Source: Hexactinellida sp. DTS-2022
Taxonomy: Eukaryota > Porifera > Hexactinellida
DNA: 64,000 bases
Assembly (NCBI GenBank): GCA_028753945.1
Contig: JAPNXP010000012.1
Location: 3,224,001-3,288,000, forward strand
Reading direction: 5' to 3'
This document shows, piece after piece, positions 1 through 11,627 of this stretch. Position 1 is the first letter of the stretch, and every line of letters starts with the position of its first letter. The notes beneath the pieces are model-generated. The model did no database searches. It was not told the DNA's origin and worked only from the letters and a program-made list of their open reading frames with translations. The translations under genes and the position numbers were made by a program.

Positions 1-3000
1 TCAATTAGGATGCCTGGTATCAAAGCTAGTAAATATTATCCTGACAGATCAAGACCCAGGCTTTTGTCATTCTCACTTAATATGAATTATGGCTATATTC
101 TTCTCAAATTTAGTGAGACCATGGATATCAACACTTTCAACCCTTCCTTTATAACATTACAAATAAATGCTACATCTACCTTATTTAGTTTCTCTCTGAA
201 TGGAGCTACTAATTTCTCCTCGTTTAATGAACAATTACAGTCAATTGACCAACATTATAACCAGCCTTATGTGATTATTTTCTTACTTAATTCGGACCTC
301 AACAACTTAAAGAGGAACACAAAGCTAGCTACGTCCAAATATAATACTTTTATTGGCTTTGAATCGAACCTAATTGCTGACATAAGCAACAATCTGGTTA
401 TAAATGTTTCATCTGTTGCTGCTCAACCTGTCAATTTATTTACATCAGACAAAGTAAACCCAATTTTGACTTCTTTCAATTTTGACTTAGACACGGGTGT
501 TGTTAGCCTTCTCTTCAGTGAGACTATTAATTCTTCTTCTTTTCTACCAAACACAATTTCTATCCAGAATATTAATTCCAGGGATAATTATACATTAGTT
601 TATTCTCTCACTGGCGGCGAATTGATCAAACACTACGATGATCCTCTAATACATTTCACACTCAATATTATTGATACTAATGAAATTAAGAAAATTGATT
701 TATTAGCCACATTGGATTCTAATACTTTTATTACTATTGACGATCATACAGTTCTGGACATGAATGACAATAACTTAGTTCCTATCAGTAGTTCTGATGC
801 TCTCTTGGTCAATTTATACACCAATGATAGTACACGACCCAGTCTGAATTCATTCTCGCTTAACTTAACTTCTGAGATCATGACTCTTTCCTTCACGGAA
901 CCTGTCATCTTACATACTTTTAATTCTTCTCAAATCACTCTTTCTAACAACCAAACTCTTTTATTCAGATTGACTGATGGTTATTTATTTCATCAGGGTA
1001 ATGAAATTCGTTTTGATTTGATATTAACTACTTCTGATTTGAACTACATCAAAGAGTTAACCCCCCTAGTAGTCTCCAAAGATTCTACATTCATATCAAT
1101 AACTTCAGAGTTAGTCTCAGATACGCATTCGAATCAAGTCGTTCCGATAAATTATCTTCAAGTTATGGAATTCTTCCCTGATTTAATCAATCCGCTATTA
1201 AATGATTTCGATTTGGATATGAATAACGGAATACTCACTTTATATTTCAGTGAAACTGTGAATGCCTCCTCTCTGATGACGATACATCTTAGTATTTTGT
1301 CTTCAAATGAGAGTTCTGTACTGTGGCATACTCTAGGGGAATCCTCGTATACCAACTCTTCTAATTCGTATATAGTAACAGTTTTAATTAGCTTAGATGA
1401 TCTTAATCAAATTAAACAGTTAAAATATTTAGCCACTGACGTAGATAATTCATTTATTGTGATTAGTAGAGAGTTTATTAATGACATGAACCACAATCCT
1501 ATAATTCCTATTGTGTCCACTCTACCATTGCATATTCGTAACTTCACTAGAGATTCTACTTCTCCAGTTCTTGACAGTTTCAGTCTGGACATGAATATTG
1601 GGCTATTAACTCTTTTCTTTAGTGAAACTATAAATTCAACTACTATCCGCATTACTGATATCCTACTACAATCTCTTCCACACTCTAGTTTTTATTCAGT
1701 ACCATTAACATCCACTAGATTCTTTGAATTTGATGGCCCTAATATCACAATTACTCTCTCAGATTATGATCTAAATCACATTAAACAAATGAATACCCTT
1801 GCTCTAGATATCAACTCTACTTACCTCATTATCAACTCATCTGCAGTTTACGATTTAACTGGAAACCCTTCGATTGTAATTCTGGGCAATCAAGGACTGA
1901 AAGCATCTGTTTTTATCCCAGATATTACGAATCCTAATATTGAGGGATTCTCTCTTGATTTAAATACAGGCCTGTTTGTATTATCTATATCCGAAATTCC
2001 AAACTTGTCCACTTTTAACTCACTTTTGATTACTTTGCAATCAACCAGCTTTAGTAATGCTGTATCTCACTCTTTATCGAATTCCATTTCTAGCCTATTC
2101 GCTTCAACATTTACAACATTCTCTTTTATACTACATACTGCAGATCTCAATGAAATAAAGTTGCAACCTTTCTTGTTGACTGATGAAAATAACACATTCC
2201 TGAGCTTTCCCTCTGCTCTAATTAGAGACACCTTCGGTAATCCAGTCATTCTCAGGCCAAACTCAAATGCTCTGTCAATTAGAATTTTTATTCCTGATAG
2301 CACATGTCCTCGCGTACTTCAATTCGTGTTTGACCTAGATAGTGGGATATTATTAATTACTTTCGACGAAATAATCAACGCCTCTTCTTTTAACCAAAAT
2401 GGTCTACGCTTCCAAGCCAGTAACACTTATATATTAACAAGTTATCAACTTGTAAATGCTCAGACAAATTCAAAGGATGGTGCAATACTTCAAGTCGATA
2501 TTCCATTTAGCGATTTAAATCAAATTAAAATAGATTCTGATTTAGCCACTGAATTATCGAATACTTATCTCAATTTATCAACCTTCTCATTCGCAGATAT
2601 GGCCAACAACTCTCTATGTTCAGAGATAATATTGGCTAGTAATTTCACTCAGGATGTCACTCCTCCAAATATCACATCCTATGATTTCGATTTGGATACG
2701 TCTCTTCTCACACTAACCTTCTCTGAAACAATCCTTCTAGTTCATTTTATTATTGACATCATTACACTTCATCATAACAGATCATTAAACTCTCAGTCTC
2801 ATTTAATTAGTAACGGTCTGGCTATAGGTGGATCAACTAATATTTTTGATCCCACTGTGATCTCAGTTCAACTGTTTCAGATTGATATTGACCAAATTAA
2901 GAGCCTAACCTCTTTGGCTATCTCCAACACGAGTATCTACCTCACAGTTAAAGCTAACTCACTGTCAGATTCAGCCAATAATTACTTGACACAGATTTAT

Positions 3001-5646
3001 ATTCCTAATTCTCTGCTCGTGAGTACCTTTATTTCTGATAGCACTCAACCAACATTGATCTCTTTCCAACTTGATATGAATATAGGTAGCCTTTCTCTAC
3101 TATTTTCAGAATCGGTTGATAGTGATACACTTCTTATCTCATCTATTCTGTTGCAATCTAGCAACTCCTCTGCTACATATTTTCATCTATTTACTGGTGG
3201 CAAGTACTCCGTATTATCGTTAACTCAAATTAATATCCATTTTACTTTGGTGGACCTCAATTCAATAAAAAATTTGGAACCTCTAGCTGTTAGTTTAGAT
3301 ACAACGTATTTAAGTTTGGCAGATTATCTTATACTTGATTATGCAGCACTCCCTCTATTAGATATTACCTCTGGGAATGCTCTCAAGGCACAAACCTACT
3401 TTCCCGATGTATCAGCTCCGATTTTATCTGGAGTTGGTTTAAATATCACAACTGAAATTCTCTCTCTCTCATTTAATGAGATAGTGGACCCTTCTACTCT
3501 TGATGCTATTAAAATTGAATTTAAAAGATCGTCTAATGGTCCCAGTGTTCTTGCACTTAGAGGTCACACTATTAACTCAACTTTACTCAGTACAATTGTA
3601 ACTATCTCTCTATTGAAGCAAGATCTAGACCTGATTAAACTTGACACTCAATTAGCTGTTAGTGCTAATACTACATGTATTGTGTTATTGGAAAATTTTA
3701 TTTATGATGCTGCGCTTGTTGCTAATCCTAATAATCTACAAACTCAATGCGTCTCTTTCAGTGGATTCTTTCCTGATTTGGTGCGACCGATGCTTTTGAC
3801 GTTTTCTCTGAACCTTAATTTAGGAGAATTGGTTCTAAATTTCGATGAACCTGTCAATGTTTTCACATTAAATTCTACTCAGATCACATTCTTCTCTCAT
3901 CAGTTTGAAACTTCTGAAAGGGAACAATATACGCTATCAGGGGGGGCTACGAGTACTATTAATGGCTTAATGGCTACAATTAGTATGACAGTTTATGATC
4001 TAAACAATATAAAGGCTCTACCATTGCTTTTGAGATCTAACCAAACCACTTTTCTATCTTGTACTCACTTGCTTGTAAGAGACATGAATGATAATAGAAT
4101 TGTCTCAATCCCTTCAATTAAAACACTTATTGTCTCGCGATTTGTGGATGACTCTACTCGTCCTAATCTCGTACTGTGGGGCCTTGACCTCACTTTAAAC
4201 ATCATTACTCTCCAGTTCGATGAAATAGTTGACCCAAGTACAATTGATGTGTCAAGTATCAATTTACAGACCACTTCTACAGTTCAAACTTCTCAAGTAC
4301 ATACTCTACTTCCACTCACTAGGACCTTATCAGATAGAGAAAACTTAACAGTATTACTTAATCTCAGTTTGGCTGATTCTAACATATTAAAGAGGGATAA
4401 AATCGCACTAACTAAAATTACATCCTACATCACGTTCAATGAAACTGTCATTCGCGATGTTGTCGGCCAATATGCTATTGAACGTCCTCCAGGGGTTGCA
4501 GCTCTACTCGTCCACTTCTTCATTCCTGATAAAGTCTCTCCAATATTAGAAAGTTTCAATTTTGATTTAACATCTGAAGAATTAGTTTTATTCTTTTCAG
4601 AAACTGTTAGTTTTCAATCTCTCATTCCAAATCGAATTGCTATTTCAAATGGAATCTCTAATTCAACAATTGATTATCATTACTTCTACCAACTGCAGAA
4701 CAGTACTGTTATGTCTAGTATAGACTCCGATCAATTGATAATAAAGCTTTCAACGCACGACCTAAATGAGATCAAACTCAGGCCGGGATTAGCTACTTCA
4801 TTAACTAACACTTATTTTAATGGAGTCTCTTTCTTAACTGATGTATTCAATAATGTGGTTAGACCAGTTTCAAAACTACAAGTTAGTGAATTCATTGAAG
4901 ATTCAGTGCAACCCACTTTTTATTCATTTGATTTGGATATGGATAGTGGAACTATAACTTTAATCTTATCTGAAACTGTAAATACTTCATCTCTAGATAC
5001 CTCCGGATTAACTTTATCTTCTTACTATAACTTGTCTGGTCCATCACATATGCTGTTCGGTTCATATGTTGATGTTTCTTCAAATGGTCATGTCGTTTCC
5101 ATTACTCTTACTCGGGATGATGTTAATGCAATAAAATTCCAACAGGACCTAGCTATTAGTAGGGACACGACATTTCTGACAATTAAAGGAAAGGCACTCC
5201 TTGATATGAATAACAACAGAGTTTCTCTCAAAACTTCAATGTGCGAGACTTTTATGGAAGATACAACACCACCTTTTCTTTCCAATTTTACAATGGATCT
5301 TGATGTTGGAGTCTTAATTCTAACTTTTGATGAGACTGTGCTGGGCAGTAGCTTAACTTTAAGTTACTGGGTTGTTCGCAATAACAGAAGTGTTGTATTT
5401 AAGACTGATTCGCAGCATCAACTAACTTATAGTTATACCTCTATTATTAATTCTCCAACTATCTATATTTACATCTCCAGGGTAGACCTTAATGACATTA
5501 AGCGAAAGGATTTGTGCACTAATGATTTGATGGAAAAAGATTGCTTTTTGGCTTACCGCGTTGATGCCATCGAAGATATGAATAAGAACGAAATAGTCGG
5601 GTGCCAAGAATTGGCATTCACTACATCTCTACAAACTAATGGCTAA
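1..5646 (+). CDS. Giant tandem Ig-like repeat protein (5' partial, 3' end present)
   Basis: The frame is open from base 1, the first Met is at base 10, and the stop is at 5644-5646, giving at least 1878 residues without an intron. The window opens inside a repeat, so the true start lies upstream and no signal peptide can be judged. About 15 modules of about 125 residues are visible. Each begins with a D-x3-P segment, then a strand like SFSLDLNTG, an FSETVN-type motif, a DLNxIK motif, LATSxxNTFL, and DMNxN near the end. Modules start near residues 8, 144 and then every 120-130 residues; the last begins near residue 1755. Modules of this type are known from large extracellular proteins and resemble bacterial Ig-like (SbsA/Swm type) domains; that link is from memory. 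A secreted or adhesive surface role is inferred. No C-terminal membrane helix is visible, so the protein may be secreted or continue in a spliced form. Minus-strand frames here are shadows. Confidence 0.85.
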   Translation, partial: SIRMPGIKASKYYPDRSRPRLLSFSLNMNYGYILLKFSETMDINTFNPSFITLQINATSTLFSFSLNGATNFSSFNEQLQSIDQHYNQPYVIIFLLNSDLNNLKRNTKLATSKYNTFIGFESNLIADISNNLVINVSSVAAQPVNLFTSDKVNPILTSFNFDLDTGVVSLLFSETINSSSFLPNTISIQNINSRDNYTLVYSLTGGELIKHYDDPLIHFTLNIIDTNEIKKIDLLATLDSNTFITIDDHTVLDMNDNNLVPISSSDALLVNLYTNDSTRPSLNSFSLNLTSEIMTLSFTEPVILHTFNSSQITLSNNQTLLFRLTDGYLFHQGNEIRFDLILTTSDLNYIKELTPLVVSKDSTFISITSELVSDTHSNQVVPINYLQVMEFFPDLINPLLNDFDLDMNNGILTLYFSETVNASSLMTIHLSILSSNESSVLWHTLGESSYTNSSNSYIVTVLISLDDLNQIKQLKYLATDVDNSFIVISREFINDMNHNPIIPIVSTLPLHIRNFTRDSTSPVLDSFSLDMNIGLLTLFFSETINSTTIRITDILLQSLPHSSFYSVPLTSTRFFEFDGPNITITLSDYDLNHIKQMNTLALDINSTYLIINSSAVYDLTGNPSIVILGNQGLKASVFIPDITNPNIEGFSLDLNTGLFVLSISEIPNLSTFNSLLITLQSTSFSNAVSHSLSNSISSLFASTFTTFSFILHTADLNEIKLQPFLLTDENNTFLSFPSALIRDTFGNPVILRPNSNALSIRIFIPDSTCPRVLQFVFDLDSGILLITFDEIINASSFNQNGLRFQASNTYILTSYQLVNAQTNSKDGAILQVDIPFSDLNQIKIDSDLATELSNTYLNLSTFSFADMANNSLCSEIILASNFTQDVTPPNITSYDFDLDTSLLTLTFSETILLVHFIIDIITLHHNRSLNSQSHLISNGLAIGGSTNIFDPTVISVQLFQIDIDQIKSLTSLAISNTSIYLTVKANSLSDSANNYLTQIYIPNSLLVSTFISDSTQPTLISFQLDMNIGSLSLLFSESVDSDTLLISSILLQSSNSSATYFHLFTGGKYSVLSLTQINIHFTLVDLNSIKNLEPLAVSLDTTYLSLADYLILDYAALPLLDITSGNALKAQTYFPDVSAPILSGVGLNITTEILSLSFNEIVDPSTLDAIKIEFKRSSNGPSVLALRGHTINSTLLSTIVTISLLKQDLDLIKLDTQLAVSANTTCIVLLENFIYDAALVANPNNLQTQCVSFSGFFPDLVRPMLLTFSLNLNLGELVLNFDEPVNVFTLNSTQITFFSHQFETSEREQYTLSGGATSTINGLMATISMTVYDLNNIKALPLLLRSNQTTFLSCTHLLVRDMNDNRIVSIPSIKTLIVSRFVDDSTRPNLVLWGLDLTLNIITLQFDEIVDPSTIDVSSINLQTTSTVQTSQVHTLLPLTRTLSDRENLTVLLNLSLADSNILKRDKIALTKITSYITFNETVIRDVVGQYAIERPPGVAALLVHFFIPDKVSPILESFNFDLTSEELVLFFSETVSFQSLIPNRIAISNGISNSTIDYHYFYQLQNSTVMSSIDSDQLIIKLSTHDLNEIKLRPGLATSLTNTYFNGVSFLTDVFNNVVRPVSKLQVSEFIEDSVQPTFYSFDLDMDSGTITLILSETVNTSSLDTSGLTLSSYYNLSGPSHMLFGSYVDVSSNGHVVSITLTRDDVNAIKFQQDLAISRDTTFLTIKGKALLDMNNNRVSLKTSMCETFMEDTTPPFLSNFTMDLDVGVLILTFDETVLGSSLTLSYWVVRNNRSVVFKTDSQHQLTYSYTSIINSPTIYIYISRVDLNDIKRKDLCTNDLMEKDCFLAYRVDAIEDMNKNEIVGCQELAFTTSLQTNG

Positions 5647-5973
5647 TTACCAATTTGGTATTAGTTATAGATTCAAAAACTTTTCGACTAATTAATTTTT
5701 GTATTTACTTTATATCTTATCCATTTTATATTTTTATTTCATTTTACACCATATTTTATTCTATATTATTTATTTGAATCTACACAAATTTTCGATTCAT
5801 AATTAATTAAAGTAATGAATTATTAAATTTTTATTTGAATGCTTCTTTAGTTAACTATTGGGATTATATATATTTATTTCGTCTTGTATTATTAAATAGG
5901 TAAGAGTCACTTAGACACATGTTTGACGCTTTTGCTGAATTGTAATAAAAAACATGCATACATATTAAGAGTA

Positions 5974-6085
5974 TAGTGGCAACCTGAATTATACCAACTC
6001 GTTGAGACCACTCAAACATATTCGGATAATTTATGGAATAAAATAGGGACAAGTCAGGGGCTTTCGGGTAATTGAGGTTGCACTG
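5974..6085. mobile_element. Short TA-flanked MITE, pogo/Tc1-like
   Basis: The ends are inverted. The left reads TAGTGGCAACCTGAATTAT and the right, in reverse complement, CAGTGCAACCTCAATTACC. Both are flanked by TA. Size and TA duplication fit a non-autonomous Tc1/mariner/pogo element. The left end has a mismatch at the first base. Confidence 0.5.
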
Positions 6086-6596
6086 TACAAAAATATTAAA
6101 AATTCCTAAATCCAATAATAAAATAATGGTTTTCATCAGTAGCGAACTAGGTAGGGGCGATGTGGGCGTCATTTTCTTTACCATTTTTTTCTCACAATTG
6201 CACGAATTACATGTTAATAAATATCTCTGAACCATTTCAAGTTAATTTTTCTGAACGATTGCAGTTGTCACCTGATACAGTAATATTTTTTGAATAATTC
6301 AGTAATACATTTAGTATATGAACTCTAAACGTTCAAAAGGTCGTGGCTGGCTACAAACGTCAACGTGATGAACAAAACAAGATGGGAGCTGCAGCATTGC
6401 AAAGTTTTGTGGGGAGGCGGGTGGCGTTTTTGATGCTTGCCCCCAGCTGCACTTTACCACGTTACGCCACTGGTTTTTATTAATTAATTAAAACTCGCGG
6501 TTGCCCAGGAATATAAAAGTTAATTGAATTGAAAGCGCTAATGAAAATGGCTTTTTTCTATTTATATCTTTGACACAAGTTATCCACGCGTTTTTA

Positions 6597-6897
6597 TTAA
6601 ATACCTTATTATATGAAATTAACGCGAATTGGAGCTGAACATTTTCAAATACATGAATTAACACGAGTAAATTTTATAAAAAAATTTCAGGATTATTAAT
6701 CTCCTGATTGAATACTATTATTGTGCCCAAATAGGCTTCCAATCTACTTGATTGACATGGTATATCCTCTCAAACTAGTTGCACATCTGAAAATATGTAG
6801 CTCGGAATTTTGTCCATCCATTGTATAATTTTGCTAAATAGCAGGAAATTAACGCGATTTGGAGAAATTCGCGTTAATTTCCTATAATAAGGTAGCT
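6597..6897. repeat. Dispersed MITE-like repeat with AACGCGAATT core, copy 1
   Basis: The ACGCGAATT/AATTCGCGT segments and the end CCTATAATAAGG recur in partial copies at about 15090-15175 and, inverted, at 17255-17447 with continuation at 17859-17870. The inner text near 6700-6770 (CTCCTGATTGAATACTATT, then ATGGTATATCCTCTC) is the reverse complement of 17260-17340. Three copies identify it as a mobile repeat. Its superfamily is not clear. Confidence 0.6.
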
Positions 6898-7859
6898 TTG
6901 TTTTCGAAGAAATTAATTGAGAGGAAAAGTATAATCAAATCTCCAATTGGTAAAACTTTTTCTTTATCTATTTGTGGGAATTGGCTGTCTTCCAGAGCCC
7001 CTATTAATTTACTAGATATAAACATCTAGCCGGTCAATCCATTTTTTATCCACTTTTACTCAATAAATTGCTTCGAGTGTATTACAATCACTTCTACATA
7101 ATGTTTGTGTCATGTGATGATATACGCGATTTCTTTTGGGAAAGGAAATAAACCAAAATTTGGATCGGTATCGAATTCTTCCTTTTTTTTTCTATCCTAA
7201 TCTATAATATTTTATACATCTGATAACGGTTCATAATTCAAATTATACCTTATTAGTAAAATAAAGGAGGCGAAAATTTCACTAATCACCCTTAAATAAA
7301 TCGAATTTAGTATCAAATTGCAATATATTTATGAGACTTGCTTTTATAGCAAGGATTCGCTAACTTCTTGCCTATCGGTCACTTTATACTGAGATAAATC
7401 GCTACCGGCCGCACCTAAGATATTTTATACTTTATATGTGAGTGTGACCTAGTATTGAACAAATCTATATCTTAAATATACTTCTAAATACGAGTTAAGT
7501 AAGGTAAGATTTATATTATGATGACTATTTTAGTAAACCCAACATATTCCAAAATTACTACTGATACAAGTCTAACTGACTGATATCCAATTGAACTTCG
7601 TTAATCGAGCAGTATTCAGTCCCCTTCAAATCCATTTTTACACATTAACTAACCCGAATTTCGGATAAGGCAAACGTATTTTGGCGGTCCCCTGGTGTTC
7701 GTGCTTAACGAGGTTCTACTGTATTTATTATAACGATTAGGACTCCATGAGAAGGATGGGATTACTTGTTGGAGGATATTTTAATTCAGCTCGAGTGATG
7801 TGAGCAGCTTGAACAATAAGTTTGTGTGATCAGTTGTTAATCGGCTGCGATATTTGTTA

Positions 7860-9570
7860 GTGTGCCGACTATTATGTAATGGGCCAGTATTGAAACCACT
7901 GCCTTTATCATTATTGCCGACTATACTATAGAATAGTGACGTGGCCCAGTATTGAAATGATTGCCTTGGTATATTATTGTTACTGTGCCAACTACAATGG
8001 AGTAGGTCAGTTCTAAAATGACAGCCTTGGTTAACAAAACATTTAAATAGATACTGGACTGTAGAGGAGTCCCTTTACGCTTGAATAAGAACTGTTAATT
8101 TATACTAACGAAATGCAACATTTAGACGGTGTAGACATTTTATAGGTATTATTGGACTCGCAATCAGTAATTTTGCCCAAACTAATATCCCTGTACGCCT
8201 GTACAAAACAGCAAAAATATGATTCCTGTACAGTCGGAATGTATGAATGATAATACTTACATAGAGTTAGTTCGAACTACTGCTCTTGATTTCATTGGCC
8301 GGGCGGACCGAAGAGGTATCCTTCATTTATACGACGAGAATGGGCACGGCCCTATATTTCAGTGTCCAGGCGGACGAATGACCATCCCTCGTAATGTACG
8401 ACGCCTATGCTCATGGGACAGATGTGCACATGTACATCACGATTTTTGATTACATTTATCACTTATTGCATGTCACAATAGGAACAATAAATAGTGCCGG
8501 AATATTCTATTCATATGCATTCGATAGAGAATTTAATTATACACCATTTTCAAATTGGGTTTCGCTTGTGCCATATTGGGGTGCCAATCTCCTGTATTTC
8601 CTCGCACTTAAGATTCAGTAAACTGTTACTAAATCTAATTCTATTGTTTCAATTTGTCATAATTATATTGATTTAACTTGTGAATTCGAGCTGCCTTCTA
8701 TTTAATTATAGTATTACTATACAATGGATTAAATAAAATATTATAATATATGGAATTTGTTGACTTAACTCAACTCTCCGTGGATAACATAGCTAAAAAA
8801 TTAACTAATAATAGTATAATTTATTATCAATACATAATTAATTAATGGCTTTAAACTCAAGATGGAAATAAAGGTTGCCAATCCAAACCAATCCAATCGA
8901 GCCAAATTTGGACAATCGGCAATCCAAATTTCGACAATCGATTATTCGGATGACAATCCAATCGCAATCGACAATCCAAAATATCATCGATTTTTTTGGA
9001 TTGTTTTTCCGATTTTTTTCGATCGTTTACTCCTCAGTATTATATCAAAAAGAGTTATGTTTCATCATATGTTCAAACTTAAAACATATATTATTGGGTT
9101 TAATTGACGAGCGATTGAGCATTTTAAATTTTGGCATTATTTAGAAATTGAAAAAACAAACAATCGAAAAAAATCGATGAAAATTCATCGATTGCAATCC
9201 AATCGATAAAAATCGAAATAATCCAATCGACAATCCAATCGATGAAAAATGCAGCAATCCAACCGATAATCCAATCGATGAAAAATGCAGCAATCGGCAA
9301 TCGAAAATCTTCTCGATTGGATTGGATTGGCAACCCTGACTGTAACATAAACTTCAAATTCAACAATCGTTCCTTTGTCCCGTAACAACTTGTTAAATGA
9401 GTCTAAACACCATGAGGCGTTCATGACATGGCGAAAACATCAAAAATTGCAGCCTATGCAGAAAGTATCCCCTTTGGAGGAACTACTAGTTACCCAACCA
9501 CCAAATGTAGTGCCTTCAAAGGGAAATGCGTCCGCGCAGGCTGAAATTTTGGATTTTATGTATTTATCCG
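7860..9570 (+). repeat. Family R repeat, degenerate copy a (palindrome array to hairpin)
   Basis: Three decayed units of the GCCGACTATACTATAG...GTGGCCCAG motif lie at 7860-8035. A core shared with 15.8 kb and 16.7 kb follows at about 8620-8868. A decayed hairpin (AAAATTGCAGCCT arms) lies at about 9430-9560. The copy is interrupted by a hAT-like MITE at 8869-9338. The short reading frame at 8219-8449 lies in the copy and matches nothing I recognise. Confidence 0.6.
8869..9338. mobile_element. hAT-like MITE with CAATCCAATCGA internal repeats
   Basis: The left end reads AAGGTTGCCAATCC and the right end, in reverse complement, CAGGGTTGCCAATCC. The interior is dominated by degenerate repeats of CAATCCAATCGA in both orientations. 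It interrupts the family R core, which resumes with ACTTCAAATTCAACAATCG. The 8-bp duplication is not clean, so the hAT call rests on the CAGGG-type end. Confidence 0.55.
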
Positions 9571-9589
9571 TATCCTCTCCACACAACAG

Positions 9590-10937
9590 AATATTATTAA
9601 CTAAGAGCCCAAATTTTTAGGTTAAGGGTGCACCTGGGATCAAGATTTTTACTTACATTTTTTGGACACATTTTACAACTGTTTAATGTTAGAAAAGCAA
9701 CTACAGTCGAAATCGGATTATTTTGTCCAATTCTTTTCATGGATAATTCGACAAAATAATCCGATAAGACAAATAAACCCGGTGGGATATCCATGCAAAA
9801 TGGTATATATATCATAATTTTCCTCGAATATTAGCACAAAATAATCCGATAAAACAAAATAATCCGATGACAAAATAATCCGAAATGACTGTATAAATAT
9901 TGAGCAAATATTCAATGTATTTGCATTCGAGAGAGAATTTAATTCTACACTTTTTCACAGTGTACGAATTCTCAAATTGGGCTTCGTTTTGTGCCACAAT
10001 TGAGTAGCAAATTTCCTTTGTTACTAACACGTCTGTTCAATTGAATGTGTTATTATGTGTGTAAATATAATTCTGTTGTTTCAACTTTTTGTGATAATAA
10101 TATTGATTCAACTTGAGATCGAGTAGGTTTCTATATACTAATTGAAAACAAAGATTATAAATTCCATAACAACGACAGATTATGTGCGTATATATTTCTT
10201 CTGCAAGAATACTCTTGCAGTCTTGCACTATTAATATACTGACGTAATTAATCCTAATTAATTCAGTCTGTATTTGACATAGAGAAGTATCCAGTTTGTT
10301 TATAAGGGGTTGTCGAATGTGTTGAATTCAAATTTGGTAGCCAAATTCATTTAAAATTACTATTTGCAACAAATAATAAATTTAATAAATGTAAGATGAC
10401 CTTTAAATTGGAGTTAAATTATTAATAATATTAATAATTATTTATACCAATTAGTTAACTCAAATATCATAAATCTCAGAGATGATACAAGATAGAAACA
10501 AACTTCCAATTTATCAATTGATCCTTACAAATTGAACCTTACAATCTCTACAATTTGTTCTTGACACTTTGAGGTGATGATGACAACGTATAAAAATGTC
10601 TTTACAATTTTGTGAATTTTATATTTCGAATTGGTTTATGCCGTGTTGGGTGAACACCCAACATGTGCATAACAAATCTGACTCATCACCTATTATATTC
10701 TTCAGAAATTTGAATATCTATGAAATGAAATGAGCTAAAACGAAACTTCCAACTCACTAGGGGTCATTACATTCCGAAACTCCTTTCTGAAATGGTTAAC
10801 ACCTTCATAGTGATGATGACATGGCGAAAGAAAACCAAAATCGCAGCTGTGCCGAAAGCATTATCCTTGAAGGCACTATCAATTACCAAACCAGTAGCCA
10901 CCAAAAGATAGTGCCTCCAAAGGGAATTTTGAAATTT
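9590..10937 (+). repeat. Family R repeat, copy b without palindrome array
   Basis: This stretch is homologous, in reverse orientation, to 30424-31620. It runs from a segment beginning CTAAGAGCCCAAATTT to a hairpin at about 10825-10930 (TGTGCCGAAAGCATTATCC and its inverted partner). It carries a TA-flanked MITE at 9704-9891 that is absent from the paralogue. It contains no coding sequence. Confidence 0.65.
9704..9891. mobile_element. pogo-like MITE (188 bp) with TA duplication
   Basis: The ends are CAGTCGAAATCGGATTATT and, in reverse complement, CAGTCATTTCGGATTATTT, flanked by TA on both sides. Internal copies of AAATAATCCGA repeat in both orientations. The paralogous copy at about 31470-31490 lacks the insert and has a single TA at the matching site, which supports insertion. 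Confidence 0.8.
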
Positions 10938-10946
10938 TTGAAATTA

Positions 10947-11038
10947 CCGGAGGCTGCTCTGTTATCTTACAATATAATAACTCCCGGCATTATAATGCCG
11001 GTGGTTATTATATTGTAAGATAGCAGAGCAGCCTCCGG
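10947..11038. repeat. 92-bp near-perfect palindrome
   Basis: The arms start CCGGAGGCTGCTCTG and meet at GGCATTATAATGCC. Only about two base pairs of the 46-bp arms mismatch. The palindrome lies just beside the family R hairpin of copy b and just before a compositionally different GC-richer stretch. It could be a foldback element or the joined ends of a head-to-head insertion. Confidence 0.85.
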
Positions 11039-11300
11039 TCCCTACGACCACGAGCCGCCCCTCTACCCTACAGGGCATAACATATTGTATGAGTGGTTTC
11101 GTCCTATCACAAGGACTCATCAGGAGGGTAACCCTCGACCACCATGTCTAGACACCACCGTACTTCCGTGCCACAGTGTCTTCCTACACTATACCGTACT
11201 GCCGCTACCTACATACCCCAGTAGGCACTCCTGTAGAGTATACAAGTACAGACTCACCAGTAGACTCTCTCTACAGTGTGTACTTGTAACAGGACCATGA
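11039..11300. other. GC-richer segment of unknown origin
   Basis: Base composition changes sharply after the 92-bp palindrome. The stretch is rich in CCTAC/GTAGG and ACCCT/AGGGT motifs and has many short inverted words. A 71-residue frame crosses it, but the composition is not protein-like. No homologue is visible elsewhere in the window. It may be a SINE or the end of a larger mobile element. Confidence 0.35.
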
Positions 11301-11481
11301 TATTTTTCGTGTATTACCAAAAAAAAATATGAATTTAATTATTAACAATAATAGGATCAGATTGTCTAGTGTACATCGCTGCTGGTCGCTTCGCAAAAAT
11401 GCCCAACTTAACAATCTCAGCTTGAGTTGTGTGCTTAATTCTTGTATTATTAACTTATTATACAAACTATGATACGATTAT

Positions 11482-11627
11482 CAGGGCCCAATTAAGGTCT
11501 TCGTAGGCCCTAGGCACTTTGAGGATACCAGGCAGCAATTAGGCCCCAAATTTTTCGTAGGCCCCAAAATTTCGTTCGTAGGCCCTAGGCACAGTGCCTA
11601 ATGTGCCTATTGGATAATCCGGCCCTG
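11482..11627. mobile_element. hAT-like MITE, CAGGGCC ends
   Basis: Ends are CAGGGCCCAATTA and, in reverse complement, CAGGGCCGGATTATCC. The word CGTAGGCCC(T)A repeats three times inside. Flanks ACGATTAT and CCCATTAT match at 6 of 8 positions, as expected for an aged 8-bp hAT duplication. Confidence 0.6.

Larger units (their letters stand above)
5647..7859. other. AT-rich non-coding stretch downstream of the giant gene
   Basis: No credible coding region is seen. The stretch holds a TA-flanked MITE (5974-6085), a dispersed MITE-like repeat (about 6597-6897), and a half-degenerate pogo-like right end near 7710-7730 reading AACGAGGTTCTACTG followed by TA. A G-rich patch lies near 6410-6460. The rest is simple AT-rich DNA. 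Confidence 0.6.

Noticed and set aside
1158-5607. Six minus-strand frames of 61-81 residues inside the giant gene
   Set aside because: They are shadows of the strongly biased, repetitive plus-strand coding sequence.
8219-8449. 76-residue frame (MIPVQSECMNDNTY start)
   Set aside because: No domain, no neighbouring exon, and it lies inside a degenerate repeat copy.
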